Source: BCD1 sp965230565
GTDB taxonomy: Bacteria; Bacteroidota; Bacteroidia; Chitinophagales; Saprospiraceae
Assembly: GCA_965230565.1 (NCBI GenBank)
Contig: CBDDLH010000009.1
Span: forward strand, 62,001 to 126,000
Direction of reading: 5' to 3'
DNA: 64,000 bases
Under the pieces are notes generated by a model. It was not told the DNA's origin and did no database searches. It saw only the letters and a list, made by a program, of their open reading frames with translations. Below, in pieces: positions 16,663-26,738 of the stretch (the first letter of the stretch is position 1; each line of letters opens with the position of its first letter). A program made the translations under genes and the position numbers.

Positions 16663-17339
16663 TACGTGCTATTTTGGTGGATGACGAGCCTAATGCTCTC
16701 GAGTTGTTGGAGAGGTATATTGACAGAATTCCTTTTGTGGAATGTGTGGATACTTTCCGCAATCCGCTGAAAGCCCTGGAATTTCTACATGCAAATTCCG
16801 TTGATGTCATCTTTCTCGATATCAATATGCCACAGCTTTCCGGTATTTCCTTCCTCGAAACCCTCGAGGATCGCCCTCATGTGGTGCTCACTACGGCCTA
16901 TGCAGAATATGCTGTAAAAAGTTATGAATTTGCCGTTGAAGATTACCTGCTGAAACCCATTACTTTCGAGCGCTTCCTAAAAGCGGTTAATCGTGTAAAA
17001 AAGCTGCAATCTTCGGAAAATGACTCCAATGAGCCACCTGCCTTTCTTTTCCTCAAAAGTGGGTACCAATTGCTAAAAGTAGCTGTAAGTGAGATCCGTT
17101 ACCTGGAAAAAGACGGCAACTATATGATCTATCACACCAAAGAAAAAAAGATTCTTGTCCGGGAGAATATCCGCCAGGCTCTCGACAATCTGCCGGATGA
17201 CTTTTTGCAGGTTCACAAATCATTCCTGGTGCCTATTTCTCGCGTCAATGCTGTGGAGGCGGGAAGGGTTCGGGTTGACGATGATTGGGTGCCGGTGGGA
17301 GCTGCATTTCGGGAGGAAGTTATGGGGAGGATTGGGTGA
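16659..17339 (+). CDS. LytTR-family response regulator
   Basis: 226 residues. A receiver domain (1-120) has the acidic pocket D8-D9, phospho-acceptor Asp54 in F-L-D-I-N-M-P, and the K-P-I loop. The DNA-binding LytTR domain covers about 128-226, with the typical Y-L-E-K-D-G-N-Y start and the F-L-Q-V-H-K-S-F-L-V-P strand. The start codon overlaps the kinase stop codon, so the pair is translationally coupled. Target genes are not evident from the sequence. Confidence 0.94.
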   Translation: MIRAILVDDEPNALELLERYIDRIPFVECVDTFRNPLKALEFLHANSVDVIFLDINMPQLSGISFLETLEDRPHVVLTTAYAEYAVKSYEFAVEDYLLKPITFERFLKAVNRVKKLQSSENDSNEPPAFLFLKSGYQLLKVAVSEIRYLEKDGNYMIYHTKEKKILVRENIRQALDNLPDDFLQVHKSFLVPISRVNAVEAGRVRVDDDWVPVGAAFREEVMGRIG

Positions 17340-17358
17340 AGTTTACGAGATGGAAATT

Positions 17359-17410
17359 TCCAAACCTCCTCAGCGCTACGCTGCGTAACGGCTTTACAGA
17401 CTTACGGAAA
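17359..17410. repeat. Degenerate copy of the 15027/15438 repeat
   Basis: CAAACCTCCTCAGCGCTACG followed by CTGCGTAACGGCTTTACAGA and TTACGGAAAA reproduces the order of words in the 15431-15498 repeat with an internal deletion. Confidence 0.5.
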
Positions 17411-17442
17411 AAATAATGTCCAATAGGCTTTGAGTCTATTCT

Positions 17443-19074
17443 CTAATTCAAAATACTAAACTCACTCATTGGAAACACATAAGTTTCATTGATCTCCGGC
17501 TCCATCAAAGTATCACGTTGCCCGGAAGGGTAAGTGATTACCAGGGAGCTTACATCAGTAGACTTGCCCAGGCCAAAAGTCATCGTATTGGTCTGGTCAG
17601 CGGAGAGGCCTTCGCCTATGATATATACATCGGATAACCTTTTCCCATCGCTCATTTGGAGGGTGGCTTTCGTTCCGGCATTTCCACCACTTTCCACTAG
17701 TTTAACCTTTAGGTAGTTGTGATTTCCTCCTTCATTGAGAAAGGCTCGAACCGGACCATTCAGATTTACATAAATAAGATCCGGATATCCGTCATCATTA
17801 AAATCGCTGGTGAGGGGCGTAAGAGCATAATTGCGGTTGACTACTCCGGCCTGTTGCTCTACTGCTGCGAAGGTGCCGTCTTCTTTTTGCAATAAAAACC
17901 TGCAGGGAAGTTTGAATGCCCGGTGGGGAGGGAATTTGATGGAATTTTCAGCAACAGCTAAATCCTGACGGCCATCAAGGTTGAAGTCTTCCAGAACACA
18001 GCCCCAGGCAAATTCAAAATCAGCAACCTTGGCTTCCTCTGAAATATCCGTAAACTGAAAATCTCCTTCATTTCTAAACAACAACCATTGCAATACCAAC
18101 TGTTGCTCATCCTCCAGGTCTCCCTTTGCAATAGACCTCGGAACAGAGGAACCTGAATTGGTAAAGAACAGGTCAATCTTTTCATCATTATTGAAATCTC
18201 CCACACCAATACCCATCGGAAAGGCATATCTGCCTGTCAACGGATTGGCCATAGGGATGAATTGCTGCCCTTCCAGGTTGCGGTAGGTTCTTGTTTCACC
18301 GGTATCATAGGCTACCACGAGGTCCAGCCAGTGATCATCGTCCAGATCCACCATAACCGCCTGGTAAGTATTATGGGTATAATCCAGGCCGTAATTTTTT
18401 GTGGCGTTGCGGAAGGTGTTGTTGCCGTTATTGAGCAATAAAAGACTGGAGGCGCCATAGTTTTCGTCATTGAAAACGCGTTGTTTTTTCTTCTCTGCCA
18501 AGGGAACATAATTGCACACAAAAATGTCCGTGAATCCGTCTCTGTTGACATCCCCCAGAGAAAAAGAAACCGGAGTAGAGTACTCATTCAGAGAAACCTG
18601 TATTTGGTTAGGTGTGAACTTGCCATCGTTATTTTTCATGAGCCATATTCCGTCATCACGTGCCAGGAGCAAGTCTGTGTATCCATCTTCATCAAGATCA
18701 AATGAAACGGCACCATGGGTAACTGCCCCGAATTTTTCCGGGAGATTTACCATATCTGAAATGTCCTCGAAATAACCGTTTTTATATTGGTATAGAACAT
18801 CTTTTTGTTGGTGCCCGCCACCTATGAATACCTCATCTGTTCCGTCATCATCAATATCGATCAGGCAACTGCCAACCAAAGGCAAAGACTTTTTTGGGTC
18901 GAAATTGTGGAAAAAATCAAAAGAGATCTCTCTGAATTGAGGGATCATTTCCTCAGGAACCGAATGGTCCACGTCCTTGATGTAAGGGTCGCGGGTATCC
19001 TGGTAGAAGTAGTACCCTGTGCCACCTATGCCCAAAATGGCTACAACAGAGAGTACCTTAATTGATCTTTTCAT
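17443..19074 (-). CDS. FG-GAP/VCBS-repeat protein with ASPIC/UnbV domain
   Basis: About 543 residues when started at the internal ATG at 19074, which puts a lysine-rich start and membrane helix (S-V-V-A-I-L-G-I-G-G-T-G-Y) at the N-terminus. The frame stays open to an ATG at 19104 that would add ten residues ahead of the signal. The body holds repeated D-x-D-x-D-G calcium-binding FG-GAP/VCBS units (such as D-I-D-D-D-G-T-D-E and D-F-N-D-D-G-Y-P-D), predicted to fold as an integrin-like beta-propeller. The last 110 residues match the ASPIC/UnbV domain. Common surface proteins in Bacteroidota; ligand unknown. No T9SS tail is seen. Confidence 0.85.
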   Translation of the reverse strand: MKRSIKVLSVVAILGIGGTGYYFYQDTRDPYIKDVDHSVPEEMIPQFREISFDFFHNFDPKKSLPLVGSCLIDIDDDGTDEVFIGGGHQQKDVLYQYKNGYFEDISDMVNLPEKFGAVTHGAVSFDLDEDGYTDLLLARDDGIWLMKNNDGKFTPNQIQVSLNEYSTPVSFSLGDVNRDGFTDIFVCNYVPLAEKKKQRVFNDENYGASSLLLLNNGNNTFRNATKNYGLDYTHNTYQAVMVDLDDDHWLDLVVAYDTGETRTYRNLEGQQFIPMANPLTGRYAFPMGIGVGDFNNDEKIDLFFTNSGSSVPRSIAKGDLEDEQQLVLQWLLFRNEGDFQFTDISEEAKVADFEFAWGCVLEDFNLDGRQDLAVAENSIKFPPHRAFKLPCRFLLQKEDGTFAAVEQQAGVVNRNYALTPLTSDFNDDGYPDLIYVNLNGPVRAFLNEGGNHNYLKVKLVESGGNAGTKATLQMSDGKRLSDVYIIGEGLSADQTNTMTFGLGKSTDVSSLVITYPSGQRDTLMEPEINETYVFPMSEFSILN

Positions 19075-19104
19075 TGCTGAGTGTTTAGTTAGCGTTTTCC
19101 CCAT

Positions 19105-19399
19105 AGCGGGAAATTATGAAAATCTACCGCCTGGTTTTGTTTTGTGTTTATAATACGGGTGAACAGAAGGTGTAGGCTAGGGGTACCTTCCGGGTAAAAT
19201 AAGGGAATAATTATTACAATAATACGGAATAAATGGGGGAGGGTTACGTGATTAGGATAGTTGTTTTCCGGGAGGAAGTGTTAAAGTTAATGGATAAGGT
19301 ATCTGAGTGATCCTTCAATACCTAATCATTGAATGTTTGAAATTCCCGATCAGCATTTTCGGTTTTCAATTATTTTGGGGTCCAAACACAGATTATAGA
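19105..19399. other. Intergenic, divergent promoters
   Basis: AT-rich spacer between the divergent FG-GAP gene and the T9SS surface protein gene. Apart from the promoter at its right edge I see no structured or coding element. Confidence 0.4.
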
Positions 19400-19407
19400 T
19401 ATCTTTG
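19374..19407 (+). promoter_or_regulatory. Bacteroidota-type promoter of the T9SS surface protein
   Basis: TATCTTTG at 19400-19407 matches the -7 consensus TAnnTTTG, and TTTG at 19374-19377 is a candidate -33 element 22 bp upstream. The start codon is at 19444. Confidence 0.5.
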
Positions 19408-19443
19408 CGACAAATTCCAGCAATTTAAACGGAAAAAATAATA

Positions 19444-20427
19444 ATGATAATTCGATATAAATTTTGCCTGGCTATTCTGCTTTTATCCGGGCATATGGCA
19501 GCGCAATTCGCACCTCCTGCCGGGCAGGAGGGAAGCACGGCGATTCATGTGGATGATCCGCAATTCATAAACTGGGCAACAGGGTGTACTGTGGAGCGAG
19601 GATTCCAAAATATCCTCATGGAAGAATTAGGGGAAACAACCAATGGGGAAGCAGAGAACGTACCCGGCCCGGCAGACAACCTTGTGGTCAGCCTGGGGGA
19701 TGCCGGAGTCGCTACCCTGACTTTTGAGCACCCGATTCGTAACGGGGAAGGCTGGGATTTTGCTGTTTTTGAGAATGCTTTCGACGACCTCTTCCTGGAG
19801 TTTGCTTTTGTGGAGGTCAGCAGTGATGGGGAACAATTTGTGCGTTTCCCGGCAACATCATTAACGGATACTACGGAGCAAACAACCACTTTTGGCATTT
19901 CGGATGCTACTAAAGTCAATAATCTGGCCGGAAAATACCGTGGAGGGTTCGGAACACCCTTTGATCTGGAAGAACTTTCAGAGTACTCGGATATCCTGGA
20001 TTTGGAAAACATCACTCATGTACGGATCATAGATGTTATTGGCAGCATTGATCCGGAGATCGGTAGCCGTGATGCTTTTGGAAATTTGGTCAATGACCCT
20101 TTCCCCACCGGATTTCCGGTTGGAGGATTTGACCTTGATGCGGTGGGAGTCATTCATCAGAATGTTGAGGTTGCGAATGAGGACTTGTCTTTTACCACGA
20201 TAAAAGTGTATCCTAACCCTGTTATTTCCGGTCAGAACCTGCATTTTGAATTACAGGAACATATTCAAATTGAAGAAATCTATTTGAAGGACTTAAGTGG
20301 CAGAATTTTGAAACGTTGGTCTGGAAAGGAAACCAGCCTGGATATGGATAATATCTCAAACGGAGTGTATCTGATAGGATTTGAAGGGAGGGATCGATTC
20401 TTTAGAAAAATAATTGTTGCAAATTAG
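19444..20427 (+). CDS. T9SS-sorted surface protein of the G-x-A-D-N-x-V-V-S-L-G-D family
   Basis: 327 residues. A signal peptide (1-20) is followed by a conserved domain with G-P-A-D-N-L-V-V-S-L-G-D, F-A-V-F-E-N, F-A-F-V-E-V-S-S-D-G and G-G-F-D-L-D-A-V-G-V-I, a family I know only as Bacteroidota and planctomycete-type cell-surface proteins of unknown role. A type A T9SS domain (about 245-327) starts V-Y-P-N-P and ends with a short basic strand. Should be displayed on the cell surface. It has its own promoter and a strong terminator shared with the convergent deacetylase gene. Confidence 0.82.
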   Translation: MIIRYKFCLAILLLSGHMAAQFAPPAGQEGSTAIHVDDPQFINWATGCTVERGFQNILMEELGETTNGEAENVPGPADNLVVSLGDAGVATLTFEHPIRNGEGWDFAVFENAFDDLFLEFAFVEVSSDGEQFVRFPATSLTDTTEQTTTFGISDATKVNNLAGKYRGGFGTPFDLEELSEYSDILDLENITHVRIIDVIGSIDPEIGSRDAFGNLVNDPFPTGFPVGGFDLDAVGVIHQNVEVANEDLSFTTIKVYPNPVISGQNLHFELQEHIQIEEIYLKDLSGRILKRWSGKETSLDMDNISNGVYLIGFEGRDRFFRKIIVAN

Positions 20428-20492
20428 AAAAAACCGGGAAGTAGTAATTTGAAGTGGTTTTACTTTATGGCTATGTGGTTATATGAAAAAAC

Positions 20493-20523
20493 AAAAGCCG
20501 CCTGCATCCGCAAGCGGCCTTTT
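20493..20523. terminator. Bidirectional terminator
   Basis: GCCGCCTGC (20497-20505) pairs with GCAAGCGGC (20510-20518), one mismatch, with AAAA before and TTTT after the stem. It lies between convergent genes ending at 20427 and 20555. Confidence 0.75.
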
Positions 20524-20554
20524 ATGTTGGATAACATTGCAATTCAATATGGAC

Positions 20555-21208
20555 CTAGGCGATACTTTTTACCAGCTGCGGCTGTTCCATTTTCTGCTCA
20601 TGCAGAGCGTTGAAGGAATAACCTGCGGCGCTTAAGTATTCAAGTACCTTAGGTAAGGCAAATTCCAGCTTTTCCTGTGCCTTGAGACTGTCGTGGAAAA
20701 CAATGATAGAACCCGGGCGTACATTTCGTACGACGTTTTCGTAACACTGCTCCGGCGTGATATCAGGATCAAAATCTCCACTGAGCACATCCCACATAAC
20801 AATGCGGTAATGTCTTTGCAGGAATAATGCCTGCTGCGGTTTCAGCCTGCCATAAGGAGGACGGAAAAGATCAGATCCCACCTGACGCGCACAACGACGG
20901 ATGTTATGGAAGTAAGTAATATTTTCGGTAGACCAGCCATCGAGGTGGTTTACCGTGTGATTACCGGTAACGTGCCCCTGGTCTTTCACCATTTGAAAAA
21001 TGTCCGGGTATTTGCGAATATTGTCACCTACACAGAAGAAAGTGGCCTTGGCATCGTATTGTGCCAGTTGATCCAGTACCCAGGGGGTAACTTCAGGAAT
21101 GGGGCCATCATCAAACGTGAGATAAACGCATTTTTCGTTTGTCGGGATTCTCCAGGTAAAATTAGGGAACAGACTCTGTATAAAATTCGGAGTTTTTACT
21201 AAATACAT
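20555..21208 (-). CDS. Polysaccharide deacetylase (NodB-type, CE4)
   Basis: 217-residue metal-dependent N- or O-deacetylase. Motif 1 T-F-D-D-G-P lies at 31-36 (Asp33 catalytic base, Asp34 metal ligand). Motif 2 G-N-H-T-V-N-H supplies the two metal-binding His, and motif 3 R-P-P-Y-G-R follows. No clear signal peptide is seen, so the enzyme may act in the cytoplasm or at the membrane, for example on lipid-linked or peptidoglycan precursors. Monocistronic. Confidence 0.9.
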   Translation of the reverse strand: MYLVKTPNFIQSLFPNFTWRIPTNEKCVYLTFDDGPIPEVTPWVLDQLAQYDAKATFFCVGDNIRKYPDIFQMVKDQGHVTGNHTVNHLDGWSTENITYFHNIRRCARQVGSDLFRPPYGRLKPQQALFLQRHYRIVMWDVLSGDFDPDITPEQCYENVVRNVRPGSIIVFHDSLKAQEKLEFALPKVLEYLSAAGYSFNALHEQKMEQPQLVKSIA

Positions 21209-21722
21209 GTTTTCTGGTTTAAATCGAATACTTCTTGGTATTCACTTATGTTCATGGATAAAAAAATAATTGTCTTCTTCTTCATTTTAATCACATTCGG
21301 AAGGAATTTGTTCCCTCAAAAGTGATTAATGTATATAACAGGGTCCGTTTTATTCAGGCTGATCGTATTGTGTAAATTGCTCGTTTCTTCCAAAAAAAGT
21401 TCTCCTGGTTTTTCTGGAGTTTAGCCTTGACGAGCTAAAGGAAAAACAGGTTTTGGAAAGGAGATAATTTAGTTAGGCGTAAGGTTTAGTATGTAACGCT
21501 TAAATAGCTGAAAATGCTGCGCTTAAACCCTATTATTTTTATTTTTTTTCAATTTTTTTTGAAAAAAATGGTTTTTGGGCTCAAATCGAACTTTTCGGCA
21601 CGTAAATACGTTGTTTTTTTATTGAATTCAGGGAGGGTTTTGCCTGATTTTGGAAGAATGGAAAACAAATATTTAGTCCGGCCCGTATAAATTGAATTGT
21701 TAACCCATCACAATTGATAATT
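21209..21722. other. AT-rich intergenic region
   Basis: No gene seen. An imperfect inverted repeat CCTGGTTTTTC (21406-21416) / GAAAAACAGG (about 21442-21451) and long T/A runs around 21535-21570 are present. It carries the promoters of the divergent deacetylase and beta-helix genes, but no exact TAnnTTTG site is obvious. Confidence 0.4.
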
Positions 21723-23748
21723 ATGACCATCAAAAAACTCATTTCGCTTTGTATTTTTCTTGCTATTTCCACTATTTCACTTCAAGCCACTGTTTATTAT
21801 CTGGACTATGAAAACGGTTCCAATGATAATGATGGTTTGAGTCCGGCAAGTCCCTGGAAAGATCTTTTTAAAATCGGGGCTTCAAATCCACAACCTGGTG
21901 ACGTTTATCTGTTCAAAAGAGGGTCCACCTGGAAAGGTTCACAGTTTTATATTCCTTTTTACGGAACATACAACCAGCCGATTACTTTTGGAGCCTACGG
22001 AAGTACCTCTGATCCGCTGCCGGTTTTTACCACCATTGATATACTGACGGGCTCAGCTGATGAGAATAGTTGGTCAGAAGTTTCACCGGGACAATGGACT
22101 ATGCCATTAGCATCCTCCCCCGGTCGATTATGGCTCGACGGTCAGGAAGTACTCCGGTCGGAAACTTTGAACAAACTAGGTATTCCGGACAATGAAGGAG
22201 TTACGGGAGAATGGTTTCATAGTGCGGGAACGCTTCATTTGCTTTCATCACAAAATCCGGCCCTTGCCTTTTCCGAAATCGAAGGAAGTAAGTTTTTTTA
22301 TACTTCAATAATTTATGGAAGTCGCTATCTGATCCTGGAAAATCTGGACTTCCAGGGAGGTAGTGGCTCTGCACTCGTTTTATTTGGCACAATACGTACA
22401 GAGATCCGAAATTGTAATTTTGGGTATCGCTGCCAATTCCGGCATGCTCATAACAGATTCAAATATTGCCGGCTTCAGTCGCCCATCGGTCAGCATTGCT
22501 GTTCATAACAATACTTTTGATTCCGATTTTACCTTTTTCTATGGTTTGGGTTCGGAACGCGGCTGTGGCGATGGCATCAGAATGACCAATGGGGTGACCA
22601 ATTGCAGGATATATGAAAACCAATTCAAGAACTGGGCACATAATGCCGTGGAATTATATGGAAGTCAGCCAGCAAGCAGGGGAGTCAATAACAACAAAAT
22701 TTATGATAATTATATTCATGCGCCGGATATTCCATATGCGCATCCTCTTGGTGCTGATGGGATTTTAAATAAATGTAGGGATAACGAGTTTTTCAGAAAT
22801 TATATTGAAAACTGCAGAACAGCTTCTCAAATTAATGGCAACCACAATGTGGTACATCATAACATCTTCTCCGGAATGCGAAAGTCGCCATCCAAAAACC
22901 AGGCAACAGCCTATGCTTTTATCATTGGTGTATATGGTAATGGGTTGGTCAGTAGCCATAATCGCTTTGAACACAATCTGATCCATGATACTGACGAAGC
23001 CGGTTTCCTGATCAGTGGATACGGTTTTACGGAACAGGCGAAGTCCCACAGGATTACCAATAACATTATGTTGAATACCGGACAATCTCCATATGGAAAT
23101 GCTTATGATGTCGGAACAGGAATTGTTGTTTATCAGGCAACCCCGGACGGAGTAGGAACGAATAATTTCCGGAATAACCTGATTTACAGTGATCAGGCTC
23201 AGAATGGCCTGGTTTATATGCAGGATGATGGATCTTATTACACGGTTGATGAAATAAATGCTATGGAAATAATTAATGGAATAGTTTTCAAAAATAACCT
23301 TGGTGCGGATCCGCTTCTTTCAGATGTGAATAATGGAAACTTTTTTCCCTTAGCTACCTCTCCGGTAATCAATAATGGTTTCGATGTGGGTCATCTTTGG
23401 GATTATGACTTAAACCCAAGAGTGATCGGAAGCGCTCCGGATATCGGTCCGTTTGAAACCAGTTATACTAATGCCTTTTTTGAACAGGGAGGTTTGCCTG
23501 AATTTTTAGTGGAGCAAAAAGAGGAAGACCTTAACCTTGCAAGGTTAGATGATAACACCTTGAGGATTCTGTCAGGTGGTCATTGGGACCTTTCGAATGT
23601 GGAATTGAAAATATTTGATCTTGGCGGGAAACTGTGTTTTTCTCAAAAGGGTTTGTCTGAGATCGACATTACAAATCTTCCTTACGGGAGTTATTTCATT
23701 TTAATTGAAAATAACGGATCGAGGAAATCATTAAGGTTTGTGAAATAA
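21723..23748 (+). pseudogene. Right-handed beta-helix protein with T9SS tail, frameshifted
   Basis: Two overlapping frames (21723 to about 22425, then about 22425-23748) together encode one protein of about 675 residues. The signal peptide and N-terminal part (D-N-D-G-L-S-P-A-S-P-W and P-G-D-V-Y-L-F-K-R-G) lie in the first frame. The parallel beta-helix (repeated N-x-I-Y-x-N-x-I and H-N-x-F coils, as in polysaccharide lyase-like proteins) and the T9SS tail lie in the second. The reading shifts around TTTTGGG at 22419-22425: read through with one G fewer, the protein continues as R-N-C-N-F-G-I-A-A-N-S-G. So this is either a genuine disrupting insertion or a homopolymer error. The TTG at 21714 is a less likely start than the ATG at 21723. 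Confidence 0.8.
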
Positions 23749-23819
23749 GTATTTGGCTTGTCCGGGAATTTTTCAGTTGCTGAAATAGTTAAAATGGGGA
23801 GTTTCATAGATCAATTTTA

Positions 23820-23827
23820 TACCTTTG
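23820..23827 (+). promoter_or_regulatory. Bacteroidota -7 promoter element of gltX
   Basis: TACCTTTG matches TAnnTTTG and lies 28 bp before the gltX ATG, giving a short leader. A -33 element is not clear. Confidence 0.45.
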
Positions 23828-23855
23828 CGGCTTCGAAAAGTCATAAAAAAGAAAC

Positions 23856-25600
23856 ATGGACAAAAGCATCAGAGTTAGATTCGCGCCAAGCCCGACAGGA
23901 GCACTTCATATTGGAGGAGTCAGAACGGCACTCTATAATTATTTATTTGCCCAAAAGCATGGCGGTACCTTTATCCTGAGAATTGAGGATACTGACCAGA
24001 CACGCTACGTTGCCGGAGCTGAAGATTATATCATGGAAGCCCTTGAATGGTGTGGACTGACTCCTGATGAAAGTCCGGCTGCCGGAGGAGATTTTGGGCC
24101 TTACCGTCAATCTGAAAGGAAAGACCTCTACCGTCAATATGCCGATCAATTGGTAGAAAGCGGTAATGCTTATATCGCTTTTGATACTCCTGAAGGATTG
24201 GATGCCAAGCGACAGGCTTATGAAGCCGAAGGGAAAACCTTTACCTACAATGCAGCCTCAAGAGCAGAAATGGACAATTCCTTTACCAATTCAGCTGAAG
24301 AAGTTCAAAAAAGAATGGATGCCGGTGAGGATTATGTCATCCGCTTCAGCATCCCTGATGACGAGGCCCTTGCCTTGAAAGACATCATCCGTGGTGATAT
24401 GACTGTCCAAACCAGCGAACTTGATGACAAGGTGTTGTTTAAATCAGATGGTATGCCAACTTATCACCTGGCCAATATCGTAGATGATCACCTGATGCAG
24501 ATCAGTCACGTGATTCGAGGTGAGGAATGGTTGCCATCATTGCCACTGCACGTTTTATTGTATCGAGCATTTGGTTGGGAAGCACCGGAATTTGCCCATT
24601 TGCCTTTGATCCTCAAACCAAACCCGGCTTCGTATATCAACAAACGTACCCGTCAGGAATTCGCAGGTCAGTTTGCTGAGGCTTTTGTGAAGGCGAATGC
24701 GGATTTTGCAGACAAAAAAGGGAAAGTAAACAACTTCATTGATCAGTTGCTGCAGGACGTAAAAAGTCTTACCGAGCGTCTGAAAATTAAGGACAAGGAT
24801 TCCAATATGCAGAAGGATATCAAAGCCTTCATGAAAGGAGTTTTGTTTGGAAAACTGAGCAAGCGTGATGGTGACCGTCTGGGCATCCCTGTGTTCCCGC
24901 TCGCATGGGAAGGAGATAGTCCGGAAAATTCTTTTACCGGTTTCCGTGAGTTTGGATTCTTACCGGATGCAACGGATAATTTCCTGGCATTCCTCGGATG
25001 GAATCCAGGAACTGAGCAGGAAATTTTCAGTTTGGATCAATTGTGTGAAGCCTTCTCTTTGGAGAAAATCGGAAAATCCGGGGCACGTTTTGATTTTGAT
25101 AAAGCCAAGTGGTACAACAAACAGTACATTATGGCCTCAGACAAGGCTGACCTGGCCACTATGGTTCGCCCATTGGTGGAAGCTGAAGGTATTAATCCTG
25201 ATCAGGGGTATTTAGAAAGTGTATGTGAATTGTTGAAGGAACGTGTTACTTTCCTGACGGATTTTACAAAACAGGCACATCCATATTTGCAGGATGAACT
25301 GTCCTACGACGAAAAGGCCATACAGAAAAAATGGAAACCTGAATTACGTCCTTTATTTGAAAGCTTAACTAATCAGTTGAACAACCTGGGAGCGTTTTCT
25401 GCTGAGAAAATTCAGGAAACAGTCGAAACCTTTCCCGGATGCAAGAAAATGATTTGCAGATGGGAGATGTATTCCCGCTGCTAAGAATTGCACTTTCCGG
25501 AGCCATGCACGGACCAGGCGTTTTTGAAATGCTGGAAGTTATTGGAAAGGAAAAGTCTTTTGAGCGGTTGGAAAAAGCGTTGCAGGTTTTTGAGGGTTAA
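23856..25600 (+). CDS. gltX: Glutamyl-tRNA synthetase, with a frameshift near the 3' end and an insertion before KLSKR
   Basis: Class I synthetase that charges tRNA-Glu. The HIGH-type motif A-P-S-P-T-G-A-L-H-I-G-G lies at 10-21, and the KMSKS equivalent K-L-S-K-R at 333-337. The frame that starts at 23856 stops at 25484 after an out-of-frame tail. The correct C-terminus (E-N-D-L-Q-M-G-D-V-F-P-L-L-R-I-A-L-S-G and G-P-G-V-F-E-M-L) continues in another frame to TAA at 25598-25600, so one base appears to be missing around 25430-25440 (ACCTTTCCCGG). As gltX is normally essential, a sequence error is likely. About 75 extra residues (roughly 255-331) sit directly before K-L-S-K-R, where relatives have only a few. 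Confidence 0.92.
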
Positions 25601-25674
25601 AAAGGTCATTCATTTTCCTGATATCAAAAATTAGATTCAAGACTTTTTATTAAAAACGATCAACCAACCCGGAT

Positions 25675-26718
25675 ATGAATCTTTCCAAAACAGCCAACGT
25701 AATTATCATCATTACTGCCGTGGTCATCACTTTGATTTACGGCCAAAGCCTTCTGATTCCCTTTGTGTTAGCTATGTTGTTGTGGTTTGTCATGCGTATG
25801 ATGAAGGCAGTGTTGAATAAAATTGGGTTCATTAAACGAAATACAGCCTCCTGGTTGCAGACCTTGATTTCAACCACATCCATTTTGATCATTGCCGGTA
25901 TTATGGTCGAAATCTTGTCTACCAATATTGAATCCCTTTCCGGAGCTTATGAAAAGTATGGAGCTAATCTCGATAAGGTGGTTGATCAGATCAATGAAGC
26001 ATTCAACCTGAATATCGTGGAAGACTTTAAAGGGCGTGCCGGAGATTTTAATTTTGGCGAGATCCTTGGCAGCATTTTCAGTTCTCTTTCGAGTATATTA
26101 GGTAATGCCTTTATGATCCTGATATATACTTTGTTCATCGTTCTGGAAGAGACCAAGTTCCGGGATAAACTTAAGATGCTCTTTCCGGAAAAGGAAAAAT
26201 ACGAGCGATTTAATGAATTACTGGATAAGATTGAGGATTCCATTTCCCAATATCTTGGCTTAAAAACGTTGGTAAGTATCATTACGGGCGTGTTGAGTTA
26301 TATCGCTTTGCTCATCATTGGAGTTGATTCACCCGCATTTTGGGCCTTCCTCATCTTTGTGTTGAATTTTATTCCTACTGTTGGGTCTTTGGTGGCTACC
26401 GTTTTTCCGGCGATTTTCAGTTTGTTGCAGTTTGGTACAGTTACTCCTGCAGTTCTTGTGTTGGTCATAGTAGGTGCTATTCAAATAGCGGTGGGTAATA
26501 TTATTGAACCGAGGATGATGGGGAAATCCATGAACATCAGTCCGCTGGTCACGATCATCTCCCTTTCCGTGTGGGGCGTTATCTGGGGCGTGGTAGGCAT
26601 GGTACTCAGTGTGCCCATCACGGTGGTAATGATCATAATTTTCTCACAGTTCGAATCCACCCGCCGCATAGCGATTCTGTTGTCAGATAAAGGAATTGTT
26701 GAGAATGAATCCTCCTAG
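25675..26718 (+). CDS. AI-2E family transporter (UPF0118-type membrane protein)
   Basis: 347 residues with the layout of the PF01594 family: paired helices at 8-40, another at about 60-82, a central soluble segment (90-145), a helix pair near 150 and 200-240, and a C-terminal bundle with the conserved P-x-V-G and G-N-x-I-E-P-R-M-M-G-K elements. Family members have been tied to autoinducer-2 export, sodium/proton antiport and salt tolerance, so the substrate is open. Free-standing gene after gltX. Confidence 0.9.
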   Translation: MNLSKTANVIIIITAVVITLIYGQSLLIPFVLAMLLWFVMRMMKAVLNKIGFIKRNTASWLQTLISTTSILIIAGIMVEILSTNIESLSGAYEKYGANLDKVVDQINEAFNLNIVEDFKGRAGDFNFGEILGSIFSSLSSILGNAFMILIYTLFIVLEETKFRDKLKMLFPEKEKYERFNELLDKIEDSISQYLGLKTLVSIITGVLSYIALLIIGVDSPAFWAFLIFVLNFIPTVGSLVATVFPAIFSLLQFGTVTPAVLVLVIVGAIQIAVGNIIEPRMMGKSMNISPLVTIISLSVWGVIWGVVGMVLSVPITVVMIIIFSQFESTRRIAILLSDKGIVENESS

Positions 26719-26738
26719 CGGAGACTTCAGTCTGCCCG

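Noticed and set aside
26645..26665. tRNA T-loop-like GTTCGAATCC
   Set aside because: It lies inside the AI-2E transporter coding sequence and no cloverleaf can be drawn around it.
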